A stretch of DNA of 64,000 nucleotides from Rhinolophus ferrumequinum (taxonomy: Eukaryota > Chordata > Mammalia > Chiroptera > Rhinolophidae): the NCBI RefSeq assembly GCF_004115265.2, contig NC_046304.1:14438292-14502291 (forward strand). Reading direction: 5' to 3'. Position 1 is the first letter of the stretch. Each line of letters begins with the position of its first letter. This document shows, piece after piece, positions 1-11,840 of this stretch. The notes under the pieces are model-generated. The model worked only from the letters and a program-made list of their open reading frames with translations, searched no databases and was not told where the DNA came from. The position numbers and the translations under genes are program-made.

Positions 1-640
1 GAATTAGTGTTTTCATTTTCTTTGGATAAATACCCAGAAGTGGAATTGCTGGATCATATGATAGTTCTATTTTTAATTTTTTGAGGCATCTTCATACTAT
101 TTTTCCATAGTAGCTGCACCAATTTACATTCCCACCAACAGTGTACAAGGGTTCCCTTTTCTCCACATCCACACCAATGTTTGTTATTTCTTGTCTTTTT
201 GATAATAGCCATTCTAACAGGTATCAGATGGTATCTCATTATGGTTTTGATTTGAGTTTCCCTGAAGATTAGTGATATTGAGCTTCTTTTCATGTACCTC
301 CTGGCCATCTAGGTCTTCTTTGTTAAAAAAGTTTGGTCAGATCCTCTGCCTATTTTTTAATCAGATTTTTTTTTTTTTTTTTTTTTTTTTTGCTATTCAG
401 TTGCAGTTCTTTATATATTTTGAATCTTAACCCCTTATCAGACATATGATTTGCAAATATTTTCTCCCATTCAGTAGGTTGACTTTTCATTTTATTGGTG
501 ATTTCCTTTGTTGTGCAGAAGCTTTTTTTATAGTCCTACTTGTTTATTTTTACTTTTGTTGCCTTTGATTCTGGAGTCAGATCTAAAAAATCATCACCCA
601 GACTGATGTCAAGGAACTTACTGCCTTTTAATTCACAAAA
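1..640 (-). mobile_element. L1 LINE 3'-terminal fragment
   Basis: Read on the minus strand, this matches the end of L1 ORF2 and the start of its 3' UTR: the passage around 120-220 is the complement of the well-known L1 text about a mouse-to-human conserved 'mobile end' that precedes the poly-A. A T-run at about 366-392 is an A-run in the element's own sense. The element enters from the left edge of the window and stops near 640, so it is 5' truncated. It lies inside an ANKFY1 intron, antisense to the gene. Family is clear; subfamily is not. Confidence 0.8.
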
Positions 641-644
641 CCAC

Positions 645-778
645 CCAGAGGGATATAGGAAATATTTCACATTTTACAAAGGAGAAAATTTAAGCTCGGA
701 ATTCCCGCCCCAAGATTAACAGATAGTAACGTAGCTGGGATTTTAGCCTTTTCTGTTTGACTCCAAAGCCTGCCTTTT
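645..778 (-). repeat. MIR SINE fragment
   Basis: The order of blocks (a 'bases of the fourth-exponent' type MIR core: attttacaaaggagaaaa, then a tract ending tgactccaaagcctg) is the usual minus-strand MIR core. It is diverged and shared by all mammals. Confidence 0.6.
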
Positions 779-2703
779 CCAGTAGAATATAATGCCACCT
801 AGGGAGGAGAAGGGCTGAGAGCAAAGATGTAGAGATTGGAAAGTGAAGTGATGTGTTCTAAGTAGAAAAGTTTCATTGAAATTTGGGTAGAGAGTAAATG
901 TGGTTGGAGAGCGAGGTAGAGACCAGATTGTAGTGTGTCGTATTTCAAACGAGGAACTGTGAGCAGCCTTCATCCTTTCCGTATGGAGAAACCGTGATAA
1001 ATGTTTGAGCTGAGAGCATGGTCCAGAGCCCTATGTTGCCTGGCTGGCCCCTAAAAGCTGGTATTTGCTGGTGTTTCCCATCAGCCCCAGGTGCATGCTG
1101 CAGGACTGACCCCTGGGGCACTTGGCCAGCATTTGGTGCCCTGACATTTTTGTTTTTGAAAAATACTTTCTAGAAAATCCTTTATGACTCAATATGTGTG
1201 TTCGAGCTGAGAGAACATTTACCTTGGCGATGTGGTACAGGGCTCTGGGGACAGGCCCACGAGTGAGGTGGCCGCAGGGAGGCAGTGGCAGTGAGGGGTG
1301 AACCGGAGACTGATTGAGGAGGTGGGTGAGAAGGACGCCAGGCATAGACGGGATGTGGAGGAAACAGCTGAGGCGGCAGAGGTGAGCTCAAAGTGGAGTC
1401 AGGCCCAGGGTCCTCAGTCTGCCTGGGCAGGTTTGAGGATCGTGGTCCTTTCACCAAGGCCCCGCCTCTGCCTTCCTAAGGCCTAAGCTCACAGCTGTAG
1501 GGTCCCTAGAAACAGCCAGTCTTCCCAACAGTGGTCATCCAGTCCTGTGAATGGGTACAGATCAATGTTAGAACCTGTTCGCATTGAAACAGTCCCTTTA
1601 CCCAAACCTCTCCTCCTTCCCCCCAGTTAACCAACCTTGGGGCTAGCTGTGATCCCTAGCCCAGCCCTTACGACCATGAAGACCCCTCTCTGCTATGTCC
1701 TATCTGGACCGATGAGTGACTTGCGTGGGCACCCAAAGGCCTGGAGAGGCTGGGACTTGGCAGGCAGTGTCAGAAGCAGAGCAGCTACCCGGTGCCTCAG
1801 ATTTCCCAGAGGCAGAGCGCCTCACACCCAGACAGAGGAGCCAGGCAAACTGGGCTGTGACTGCAAACTACACATTCTTTTCTGTTCACGGCAACTGTCT
1901 TTGACACTTTGTCGGCAAGTGGATGATGAATGAACTTTAAATACTAAATGAATAGCTAAGATATTATTGAAAGGTCCTTCCTGCCTTTGATTCGGTATTT
2001 TTGGTGTTCTTTTCTTTCTTTTAAAAAAATTATATAAAACTAGTGTATGTTTATTGCGAAAAACTTAAAGCATACAAGGCTATAAAACAGAAAGTATGTC
2101 CCTTTCACCTCCAACTCTCCTCTGAGTTTGGTATATATGGTTTTATTTAAACACCTTCAAAGTTTGTGTGTGAATGTGCATATGTTTCTCTGTATCTGTC
2201 TCTCTAAATACAATCATATTATCATACTGTCTTGTAACTTGCCTTTTTTTTTTAACTTACCGTATTATAGACATCCTTCCATGTTCAATCATAAACGTTT
2301 ATCATCTTACTGGCTACCTCCTCTTCTGTTTGTATATATTATAATTTTCCTAGTTAAATCCTTCTTGGAATCAGGTTTTCCTATTACAAGCAGTGGGCAT
2401 CCTTATATAGTGCAGTGAATATCACTTTAGTCGTGTATAGTTTTATGTACTGAAGTCTTCGAAGTAGAATTTCTATGTCCTAAGGGATAGCTTTTCAAGT
2501 CAAATGGTTGATTTGCCGTTGGAACAGGTTTTGCTGGCTCAGGCCTCCCCAGGAGTGTTTGTGAGGCCCTGTGCCCCCAGCTTCGCCAGCACGGCAGGCT
2601 CTTGGGTGTCAGGGGACAAGCAGGCTTGGCCCCCGTAAGTGGGACCCTGGGTGGCTGTGGTAGGGAGGCTGCTCATGTCATCACCTCCACCAGCTTCTTG
2701 CAG
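779..2703 (+). other. ANKFY1: ANKFY1 intron, left part
   Basis: No ankyrin-coding exon could be recognised between the L1/MIR remnants and the acceptor at 2702-2703. About 780-960 resembles a minus-strand L2 fragment. About 1985-2510 is AT-rich and shares a recognisable block (a T-run followed by a 'ttccatgt' phrase) with 39720-40010 and 52000-52440, so these three look like old copies of one LINE-type 3' region. The rest looks unique. Open frames here are short and do not resemble proteins. Confidence 0.6.
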
Positions 2704-2841
2704 GAGCCAAAGTGAATGAACTAACCAAGCACCGCCAGACAGCCCTCCATCTCGCTGCCCAGCAGGACCTGCCCACCATCTGCTCGGTCCTGCTGGAGAA
2801 TGGAGTCGACTTTGCAGCTGTGGACGAGAATGGAAACAACG
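2704..2841 (+). CDS. ANKFY1: ANKFY1 exon (ankyrin repeat)
   Basis: The acceptor is the CAG ending at 2703 and the donor GT is at 2842. The exon begins in the middle of a codon (last two bases) and ends after one base of a codon. It encodes an ankyrin repeat read as RQTALHLAAQQDLPTICSVL followed by a loop ending DENGNN. The next exon completes the Ala of the following ALHLAV repeat. Confidence 0.95.
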
Positions 2842-5800
2842 GTAATTCAGAGTCATCCCCTGCGTCCAGGGCTGGATGCCTTAGGAAACCTCGCCATTCT
2901 CGGGGTGGGGGTGTACTACACCCTGGGTTCTGCTCGCCCTCCGGGGGGGTTGGCTTTCAGGAGAAGAGCAGTGACAGGAAATGTTCTAAACTGGGCATCC
3001 AGCCTGCCACTGACCAGGCCTGGGCAGCCCCCCAGTCTGAGTGGTAACCCGAGAAGCCTAACGTGGCTTCTTGTGCAACAATTAAATTCCATCTTCAGAT
3101 AACTCTGGAAGCAGAAAGCAAAGACTTACGAGGTTGTATTTGTGACTCGTTCTCAGGGGGTGGTGAAGACTGGAAAGGATGGTGTGTGAGTGGACAGTGG
3201 CTGCTCTGGCTGAGTCCCTTTTAGAGGGAGGCTTGTGGGGGTGAGGAGGAGTCGAGGTTTTCTGCATGTGCTTCTGGGCTTGCGCAGTGAGAGGATTTAC
3301 TCTGCAGCTCTTCACCTCGCTGTCATGCACGGTCGGCTCAACAACATCCGGGCCCTCCTGACAGAGTGCACAGTGGATGCCGAAGCCTTTAATCTAAGGT
3401 GAGTGTTTAATCTAACGCCGGGCCCCGCGTCCCCTTGCCTGCCCCTCAGAGCTGGCAGAACTGGCCACTAGGGCATCGACAAGCCTTTGGTACCCTGGAA
3501 TTTTTTTTTAGAGAACTTTTTCTAACTTATTGTGTGTCCTTTGATTTATCCAGCATTACAGAGTTCAGAAAATTCCATGTCTTTTGTGCTTGATGGCTGT
3601 GGCAGATATATACCTAACTTTTCCACCTTGTTTTATCAGAGGCCAGTCGCCACTGCACATTTTGGGACAATATGGCAAAGAGAATGCAGCAGCCATCTTT
3701 GATCTCTTCTTAGAGTGCATGCCTGAGTATCCTCTAGATAAACCAGATGCAGAAGGAAACACAGGTATGTAATAAGCTGTGTGTATGTCCTGTCTCACTG
3801 GGTTCCTTGCTTCCAGGAGCGCCAAGAGCCCAAGCACATGCCTCATTATTTAAGGGCATTCAGCTGGGCTCTGTGAACATCTGCCACGGATCCCTGCCGT
3901 GGCGTTCGGCAGCATCGGATTTTAGGCGGAAGCACACATGAAGTGTGTTTGGTACTCCAAAGCCATGTCCATGTCCAGCTAGTTCTGTCCACCTATTTTT
4001 ATTGCCCTCATCTACCTCTGATCCAGTCAACTAGCGCCCTAATCCAGCTCCCAAATCCCAGGAGAGAAAAAACATATAACCACCTCACAGATGGAGGAAA
4101 TGTGCTGGAGTGTGTGTTGACATTCTTTGAAAATGTGGCAAGTTTTATACAGATACGGGCTGACGTCTTACCGAGGGGATTAGTAGTCCTCTCACGGTGC
4201 TGCTCTGGCTACCAACAATCACCGTGTTGATTTCTGTAGCTTCCGGAGTTCTTTGGACATACTTTTACATTCATTTTGTTGTGGAATACTCACAACAACC
4301 CTGTAAGGTCAGCAGTCATATAGTGTGTCCCTGAATTTCAAGTACGGAAGCAAAGATGAAACCCAAACCCGTCTCTCCCCAGCCCAGGGCTCTCTGAGCA
4401 TTTTGCCACTGCTGTATTCCCATTCCTTTGCCCTCGTGCCGGATAGAGCCTCCGTGGCCTTTGGCAGAAATGCAGTCACCACGGGGTATCCTGAACCTTA
4501 GCACGGGACCAAGTATTTTGTCATCAGTTCTTGGCCTTGATACACGAGTGTGTTCTTGAAGCCAGCGGTGATGAGCCTGCACTTCTGGGGAGTCGGCCCT
4601 GGGAGTGGCCTGCTGGACCCAGCACACACTGCGTGAGCACCGTGTGCCCAGGAGCAGGTCAGGTAAACAGGCAGGCAGGCAGGAGCTCCACAGCCAGGCT
4701 CCCGAATTACGTAGGAGACCTTGTTTCAAATACCTGGCTCTGTCATAATCTAGCAGGTAGTTCTGAGTAACTTTTGCGACTTCTCTCTGTCTGTTTCCTC
4801 ATTTGAAATAATAACCCTTAACTAATTGGATCATTTAGAGAATTAAGTGAAAGCATTTCAGTAAAGCGTTTGGTAAAGGTAAGCAAAGGGGAAATGCTGT
4901 CAGCTGTAACCGTTAGGAAGGAGGCCAGCAGATGCGTGAGCGGGGCCTGGGTTCCCGCCGGGCCTGCACCTGCAGAGAGAGGCTCCGTGGACTGGAAGGA
5001 TGTTCCCCACACAGACTTCTTTCTGCCTATTATGCCCTCATGGATCTTTACATGTAGTTACATTGTGTGAAAAGAGCTTTGTCCCCCACAGCGTTTCATG
5101 GCAAAGGAAGGCTGCTGAGACAGTGGTGTGTTTGCCTTTAGTGTCTGATCCCTCCTCAGTTCTCTTATAGCCAAAGCCCTGACTGAATGGGCAAGAGTGT
5201 GTCTCTGGAGCTGGGCTGCTCTGGTGTCCCCGGGCCCGTGGCCGGGTCCTTCACTGGAAGACGCTGCACATCCTCTGTGGAGGTCTCATCAGAGCCACAC
5301 GGCCCCAATGTGTCAGTGGGGACGTGTCCTCCTGGGGGTCTGCCCTGCCCTCAGCTTCCTCTGCCAGCCCTTTGGCAGTGCCAGGCTGGGCCCGAGTGGG
5401 AGGTAGCCCTGCCCGTGATTCTGTTTTCCAGTGCTGCTCTTGGCGTACATGAAAGGCAATGCCAACCTGTGCCGTGCCATCGTCCGGTCTGGGGCCCGCC
5501 TTGGCGTGAATAATAACCAAGGAGTCAACATTTTCAACTACCAGGTCGCCACCAAGCAGCTTCTGTTTAGACTGTTAGGTGAGTGGCCTCCTTTCTGCTT
5601 ACAATGCAAGCACAGTTACAGTGTGGATTATGTAGCTGTCTTGGTGATCTTGAAATCTCACAATGACTTAGTCCAAGATGTGAGCCAGTGGTTTTCCAGG
5701 CAGCACGTAGGATGTTTTCTGTGAGTGCTACGAGGGGCCTGTGAGCAATGGGGGAGGTCACTGTTAGTGTCTCTTCTTTGGGGGCTCTGCTTTGGGGCCC

Positions 5801-7878
5801 CTGTCAATCTCCTACTTCTGAGCCTGTAGAATTTCAAAAGGTCCCATGGCGCTGGCTGCTTCTCTGCCCACGTTCATCCTTCAGCTCCTTCACATTCTCT
5901 GCCTCCTTCGGGGCAGCCTCCTGCATCAGCCCCCCGACTCTTCTTTCTCCGTGTTCCTTCTGTGAAGAGGAGTACGTCACTCTTTGTGATTTCATGTGTG
6001 CCGTTCTCTTTGTCCCCACTGAGGTGGCAGAAAGAATGCCTCACATGCCTGCGTGCTCACCCACAGTGGGACAGAACGGGGTTATTAGCCCCGTGGCATG
6101 GTCAGAGAAATGCACTAAGTGCCTGGTACCGCGGCGGTCTTGATGCAGGTGACTTGCCCGAGGTCACAGAGCTGGCGTGTAGCAGAGCCAGCGCTGAAGC
6201 ACAGTGTTTCTCTGATACCTGGTGTGCTTGCCATGCGCTCGGCCCGCCTTTTCAGAGCCCAGAACAGGAGCCTGCCCAGTGCTGGCGTGGGGGAGCTCAG
6301 TACTGATAGATCCATGCCCGCCCCCCCACCCCCCGTGAGCTCAGCCTGCCTCTGTGTGTAGAGCACCGAGAACAGTGCCTGGCATGTAGTTAGCGCTCGG
6401 TAACTAAATACTGGTGATCGTTGCTGTCATCTATAGTGATAACCCCCGACCCAAATGCCCCACAGCTTCTGCAGACTCAAAACTGGACAACTCATCTGCT
6501 CTGGTTCTTTCTCTTACGTCTCCTCTGCTGGTCATCCCACCACGGACACAGACTTTGTCTAGAAACCTGGAAGTGGCCTGTGTCTCCTGCCGCCCCCTCA
6601 CACCCCACTTATGTTCACTCAGCAGATCTCACAGATTCTGCCTCCTCAGTGTCTCTTGTCTTGGTTCCCTCCTCCCTGTCCCCCTTACCATTTGCCCCTA
6701 CCAGTCTTTCTAGCTGTTGGGCTCTGTTCTTTCCTCACCGTGCCTTACACTCCGGCCACCCATGGCTGCGTGTATTTCCCCCACAGACACAGTGCTGTTT
6801 CACGGCCTTGAACCCTGTTTCCTGCCCCTCAATCTGCCTGGCAAATGCTGGTTCTCCGTTCTCTTCTCTGAAGCTTTCCCTGACCCCACTGGAATGTATT
6901 GCTCCTTCATCCCTCGAGTCACTCTGCAGTCGGGGCTTTATTTACTGGGCGCTTGCCCTGCTCCTCCTGCAGCGCCGAGTCTGGCCTGGCACAGTCACTG
7001 TGTGACAGGAATGGCGTCCGCCTGCCTGTGTTACAGATATGCTGTCCAAGGAGCCTCCGTGGTGTGACGGCTCCAACTGCTACGAGTGCACTGCCAAGTT
7101 TGGAGTCACAACTCGCAAACATCACTGGTAAGACTCCCCCCCAACGTCACGTGCCCAAGGAGTGAGGGGACTTCTGCTGATGTTACTGCTTCTCCCTTTT
7201 TCCACGATAAGCCATGAATTTGCCAGGGCCTTGTACTCTCCTGGGCAAAACCTGACCAAATGGAGGGATGAGATGACAGGACAGTGCACAACTGTAGTGG
7301 TGGGTGGCGGGGCAGGGGCACTCACTGGTGGGGTTCACAGGTCCCAGGTAGCCGGTCAGGCCTGGTGTCATCTTCCCCGGGCGCCCTGCTTGCTGTGAAG
7401 CTGAGCTGAGGTACTGCCCTCCCAGCCTGAGCACACGCTGCTCTGCCAAGAACTGAGGAGCTGTTCCCATGAAAACGAGATGGTTCTTTGGCTGTTGCTG
7501 AGCCTCTCTTGATCTTTAAAGCAAGAGCCTTCTCCAGAACCACTTTAACTGAACTACTGGCTAGCATTCTCTTTTCGTGCACTAACAGTTACACAGGCAT
7601 TGGCGTGATGGGCTGGCGGGGCACTGCCCGCAGAGCACCGGGCACGGGCTGGCCTTGTCTGCCAAGGTGCCCTGCGGCTTCCCCTATGCTGGGAGCAGCC
7701 TCCTCTTCAGTGCCCCTCTCATACTTCCTTTCTTTGCTTTCACAGTCGTCACTGCGGGCGTCTGCTTTGCCATAAATGCTCGACCAAGGAGATTCCCATT
7801 ATAAAGTTTGATCTGAACAAGCCTGTGCGAGTTTGCAACATTTGCTTTGATGTACTGACTTTGGGTGGGGTCTCCTAG
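2704..7878 (+). CDS. ANKFY1: ANKFY1 (Rabankyrin-5), last six coding exons, partial
   Basis: Six exons (2704-2841, 3308-3398, 3640-3764, 5432-5578, 7037-7127, 7746-7878) join in one frame to give the last 241 or so residues of a protein that is about 1169 residues in human. The first four carry ankyrin repeats (TALHLAAQ, ALHLAVMHGR, SPLHILGQYG, then a degenerate repeat with LLLAYMKGN). The last two carry a FYVE zinc finger with paired cysteines (CYEC, CRHC, CHKC, CNIC), the basic KHHCRHCG patch and the RVC motif. Known of the family: ANKFY1 is a Rab5 effector that binds PI3P on early endosomes and macropinosomes. All splice sites are GT-AG and the ends LTLGGVS-stop match the human C terminus as I recall it. 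The N-terminal BTB domain and most ankyrin repeats lie left of the window. Confidence 0.97.
2842..3307 (+). other. ANKFY1: ANKFY1 intron
   Basis: Short intron of about 466 bases with a G-rich middle. I recognise no repeat or gene in it. Confidence 0.8.
3308..3398 (+). CDS. ANKFY1: ANKFY1 exon (ankyrin repeat)
   Basis: 91 bases between CTGCAG (3302-3307) and a GTGAGT donor at 3399. It encodes ALHLAVMHGRLNNIRALL and then TECTVDAEAFNL, ending two bases into an Arg codon that the next exon completes. This is the outer helix and loop of one ankyrin repeat. Confidence 0.95.
3640..3764 (+). CDS. ANKFY1: ANKFY1 exon (ankyrin repeat)
   Basis: The acceptor is TTTTATCAG ending at 3639 and the donor is GTATGT at 3765. 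It encodes RGQSPLHILGQYGKENAAAI and then a helix FDLFLECMPEYPLD with a linker into KPDAEGNT. The last base is the first of a Val codon finished in the next exon. Confidence 0.95.
3765..5431 (+). other. ANKFY1: ANKFY1 intron with MIR fragments
   Basis: About 4255-4400 is a minus-strand MIR-like stretch (the 'cacaacaaccctgtaaggt' block). About 4700-4875 is a plus-strand MIR-like stretch. The remainder, including the GC-rich 5200-5400, shows nothing I can name. Confidence 0.6.
5432..5578 (+). CDS. ANKFY1: ANKFY1 exon (last ankyrin-like repeat)
   Basis: 147 bases after CTGTTTTCCAG. It encodes LLLAYMKGNANLCRAIVRSG and then a segment with GVNNNQGVNIFNYQ and KQLLFRLL. It starts two bases into a Val codon and ends one base into an Asp codon. 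It links the ankyrin array to the FYVE finger. Confidence 0.95.
5579..7036 (+). other. ANKFY1: ANKFY1 intron with MIR and L2 fragments
   Basis: About 6075-6230 resembles a minus-strand MIR core and about 6340-6420 the end of an MIR or L2. About 6440-6930 reads like a plus-strand L2 3' region (CT-rich with the 'cctgaccccactggaatgt' type block). Several overlapping open frames in this CT-rich DNA have no similarity to proteins I know. Confidence 0.55.
7037..7127 (+). CDS. ANKFY1: ANKFY1 exon (FYVE finger, first half)
   Basis: 91 bases encoding MLSKEPPWCDG, then CYECTAKFGVTTRKHH and two bases of the Cys codon of the HHC motif. It provides zinc ligands one and two and the basic patch that binds PI3P. 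The intron falls inside the TGT codon of the HHCRHCG motif. Confidence 0.96.
7128..7745 (+). other. ANKFY1: ANKFY1 last intron
   Basis: 618 bases with a pyrimidine-rich end before the CACAG acceptor at 7741-7745. I see no repeat or gene. Confidence 0.75.
7746..7878 (+). CDS. ANKFY1: ANKFY1 last coding exon (FYVE finger, second half, stop)
   Basis: It encodes RHCGRLLCHKCSTKEIPI, then IKFDLNKPVRVCNICFDVL, and ends TLGGVS with TAG at 7876-7878. It supplies the remaining zinc ligands and the RVC motif typical of FYVE domains. The finger ends about 10 residues from the stop, as in the human protein. Confidence 0.97.
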
Positions 7879-10372
7879 TGAGCCTCCAGGAGGGTCCAGG
7901 CCACCTCCCCAGTCACCTCCCCAGCAGCTGCTCTGCTCACCAGCCTGACCCCACCCAGAGCAGGAGCTGGCAGTCGTCTTCCTGCGGCAATAGACTGGAA
8001 CAAACAGTTAAGGACCATGGTATGCTAGACCCCATTTCAGATGAGTCTGTATGATTGTCAGTGTGTCTGCCTGTGATCGAGTTCACTAGATGTCTCACTC
8101 ATTGGACCAGGCCATTTAACCTAAGTGGTAAATGTGACAGGAGCTAGACCCCGTTCTGCTAGCAATGTACAAGAACCCCTTGCAAACCATTTTCCCTCCC
8201 AGTAGCTCAGTGTCCATCTCAGAGCGTTCATGAAGTCGTCCTGCCTGGGCAGACCTCCTTGGCAGAGCCTAACAGTAGGAAGCTGGTGTCTGGCTGCTCC
8301 GTGAGAGCCGGCTATACTCTGGGGTACATGGCTGTGGACTTTTCTGCACAATATTTTCATAAAGATTCTAGGATCCTCTTGCCCTGAAGTCTTTTATTTT
8401 ATTTTATTTTTTTTGGAAAAGCTAAGCTGTATTTTTAGTGAGCTGCCCCTTTAAAAAAGGTGAAATCTTTCTAAACAGGGTTCAGAGATGAGAGCTGAAA
8501 AATCGTGGCCTTAACAACTGAAAGCTTTACTAGTGTTCATGCTACATGGGTGTCAGGAGTGCAGTCTGGCAGCCTGACCTCTCCTAGCAGCCGTCTCCTC
8601 TCATCCCGCTGTGTCCTGTCTGTGGACTCCTCCGTCACTCTGCCACTGGGGAGTGGTGAGGAAATGCACTTTTATTGTGCTACACTTTTTATATAGCTGC
8701 ATTATTGGTGATTCCAATTTAAAACTCCATGTTCAAAAATACCCTCATACATCCATGCATCAGTGATTCCGATGATCCGCTTTGACTGGACCTCAGCTCA
8801 CACTAAGTCTTAAAGGGAAAATCTCCTGCAGAGTGTCATATGGAGCAAGAGAGTCACACAGGCCAAGTGATGAGAGGGGGTCTCGAGCCTCAGGCTGGCA
8901 GCTCCCGTCTCCTTGACAGGAATACTTCTTGCCGAAACCTTTCCGAGTTATGCTGTAAGTGCTGTTGGTCCCAGGTCCCAGGCCTAGTTCTGTGTAGTTC
9001 GCCCTGCCCCTAAGAGCCAAAGGCCCAAAGGCCCAAAGACCCTGGCCACGCGTGTGACCCGGTTTTGAAGGCTCTGGCTTGTATGCAGAACGAGGCCCCC
9101 AGAGCTTATTGGGCCTTAGTCGCTGCTGGTACATAATATTAACCCTGAGGTGTTAAACTTCTTTTGAAGGTTTGGCCAGTTTTTTTTAGAAATGCACATT
9201 TAAAGAGAAACTTACCACTGCTTAAAAATATATATATACTCTGAGATGAACAATATGTGTTGTACAGTAATACTCAGAGACTAACAATCTCAATCATATG
9301 TACTGATTTTTTTCAGACATCTAATAACCACTACATTTTTTTCATTAATGAAGTATGGATATATGTGTAAAGGGACTAAATATTTTTTTGCAACAGCCTT
9401 GTTTGTTTGTTTTGGATAGTGGTGTGTCTTCTATGTTGCTGTAGACTTATACATTCTGTTGCCTAAATATGTGTGTAAAATGAACTGATAAACCAGAGTG
9501 CTACTTTTTTTTAATATTTCTGTGATTTATAAGATATATATGCTTTCTATGTTAATATGAGCTTGTGCACAGTGTTTAAAAGAAAAAATTAATTAGAGTT
9601 GGGGAACTAAAAATCTGTGACATATTTCATATAGAATTTTTATAGAAAAACAACTAGTTTTGGCAAACACTTGCCCATGTGAGGCATGTGGTCCGTTTCC
9701 GTCTTCTGTTGCCTGCAGGGGCCAGAAGGAAGCAAGGCCTCGTGAGCTGGCCTGTTTCTGTAACTGGAAAGTAAGATAATTATGCTTCAGATATGAATTG
9801 AGGTGGTTGGTACTTCTATACTTGTTCTTTTAACATTCAGGTGGAGAGGAGGATGGGAATTCAGTCGGGGGTGAGGCTGATTGTCCTGCCCTCGCCCTGC
9901 CAGACCAATTTCAGTAACAATCTTGCCTCTAATTGCACTTAAAATCATGTTTAAAATATGTTGAGTCACGCTTCTGATTCTTCAGCGTCCAGGGGTAGCT
10001 CTGGTACTGAGCAGCCATGGGTTAGGGGAACATTTTGTGAGTTCTGCATTGGTTTCAGGGCGCATTCTCGTAGCTCTAGAAAAAGCCCCTTTCCACAGCC
10101 TTAGGAAATCTCCGATTCTGCTGATGCTTCTTACTGGGGTGCACTCAGCAGGTTCCTGGAGTGGGGGCTGCCCTGGCGGGTCGCCCCAGACACTGCCCCG
10201 GCTGGGACCTGACACACTCGGTCCTCTCTGTGCTCTCCAAGCTGACAAGACTTGACTACAGAACTGCCTAGCTGTTCTTGTTAAATTTGAACCCGTAGCT
10301 TAAATACTAGGAGCAAAATCTCGCTTTTATTCATTTAGAAAGTTGCCAATTGTGAGTGAGTAGAACAGGAAG

Positions 10373-10378
10373 AATAAA
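10373..10378 (+). terminator. ANKFY1: AATAAA, possible proximal ANKFY1 poly-A signal
   Basis: Canonical hexamer in AT-rich DNA 2.5 kb after the stop. Use would give a shorter 3' UTR. Confidence 0.3.
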
Positions 10379-11834
10379 CTTTACCGAATATAATTTGCTG
10401 CATCCGTCAACGTTGTTATGCTGAATTAGCTCTTAAACTGCCTCTTGCTCATCACCAGACTTACTACACAGTGTATTCCTAACTTTTTTTTAAAGACAAA
10501 GGTACAAACCATGTGCTATATATAAATCGAATGGCTAATACTAACTTGCTATGATCCTCTAACACAGGAATTTCCCATAAACTTAAGTGCCTACACGTAG
10601 GACTTTTTAATTTTCAGTTACCTTTTTTAATGGTGTCTCACAGAACGATGTGTTAGAACACGTGTTCCATTTGGAGTTTGTTGCCTGTGCACTGTCACCC
10701 CCAATCACCAGTGTAGTCGAGGCTGGATTAGACTGCTTAGTTCACCTGCCATATTCTCTCCAGGAGTGGGGTCCCTGTGACTGTTAGTCCTCTACCTCAG
10801 AGCCCTGAGTCATTTCTGACCGCCCTGTTCAGCTTCCTCAGTCTTCTCCATGAATGGGGTCCCTGCATGGAGCGCAGCGTGCCTGCGGGTTCACCACCAC
10901 TCCCGATTTGCATCCCCCACCTGCTGTATTGAACAGTGTTGTGCTCATCTTGTCCATAGGCATGACGTGGAGGGAAAGTCTTGGGAGGTGGGAGAGCCTG
11001 GACTCATCTGGGTTTCTTTAATCTGGAGGAAAAGAACACTGTGGGACTGTGTCATGCTGAGACCTGAAAGGCAAACGAACTCCCCAGGTGACGGGAGCCT
11101 GAAGGAAATGTAGCTCTTCCACGAACAGACCCACTTGGAGCTTGCAGGTTGAGACTGAAGGAGCGCCTAAAACAGGCTTTCTTCCAGGATGGGATTGCTT
11201 CCCTCAGGACAAGCCCCAGAAGATGGGGCATGGGGCTGGCTGGCGAGCCCAGCAGTTCCTAATCTGAAGCACCGAAGCTCCCCAGCCCAGCCGGGGAGAG
11301 GAGGAAGCGGAGGGGACACGACTTTCTGAAGAGCTTTGGAAACCGCATTCAAACAAGAGCGGATTGTTTGACAAGATACAAACTACACACTTGTTAAATT
11401 CCCAGAAGTTATCATCGACGCCTTAAAGACTTTCTTTGGAAGATCATTGCCTGTACGGTTCCTGTTTTGTGTGGCATAAATAATATATTAACCTGTTACA
11501 ACAGACGACGTTGGTTTTCTGTGGCTAGGAAGGCTCAGATTGGCAATGTGTTCAACTTAATGACTTGTCCTTTCTTGGCAGATGTGTACAGTTGGCTGTT
11601 ACCGTGACACACCTGTGTGATACCGAGGGAAAAGGCAGTAGTAGCTGGGCAGAAACTGCAGGCACACATTTGGGTTGGTCACCTTGGCTTTCGAGTCGTG
11701 TGGGGTGGTGCGTAGTGTGGGATGATGGCATCGTTTAGGACCACGGCGCTTATCAGCACTCTTTCTTTGGAGTCCGTGTAATGGAATGTATTTTTCAAAT
11801 ACTGATATTTGCATTTTCTGTAACAATCCCTTAT

Positions 11835-11840
11835 AATAAA
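11835..11840 (+). terminator. ANKFY1: AATAAA, likely distal ANKFY1 poly-A signal
   Basis: Canonical hexamer followed within 20-30 bases by T- and GT-containing sequence. It is the last good signal before the DNA changes to intergenic character, and the implied mRNA length fits a long ANKFY1 transcript. Confidence 0.5.

Noticed and set aside
779-2703. A further ANKFY1 ankyrin exon left of 2704
   Set aside because: No frame with ankyrin signatures next to AG...GT could be found. The preceding exon is likely left of the window.
6421-7005. 194-codon plus-strand frame in an ANKFY1 intron
   Set aside because: CT-rich L2-like DNA; the frame runs into the acceptor of the FYVE exon in another frame and has no domain.
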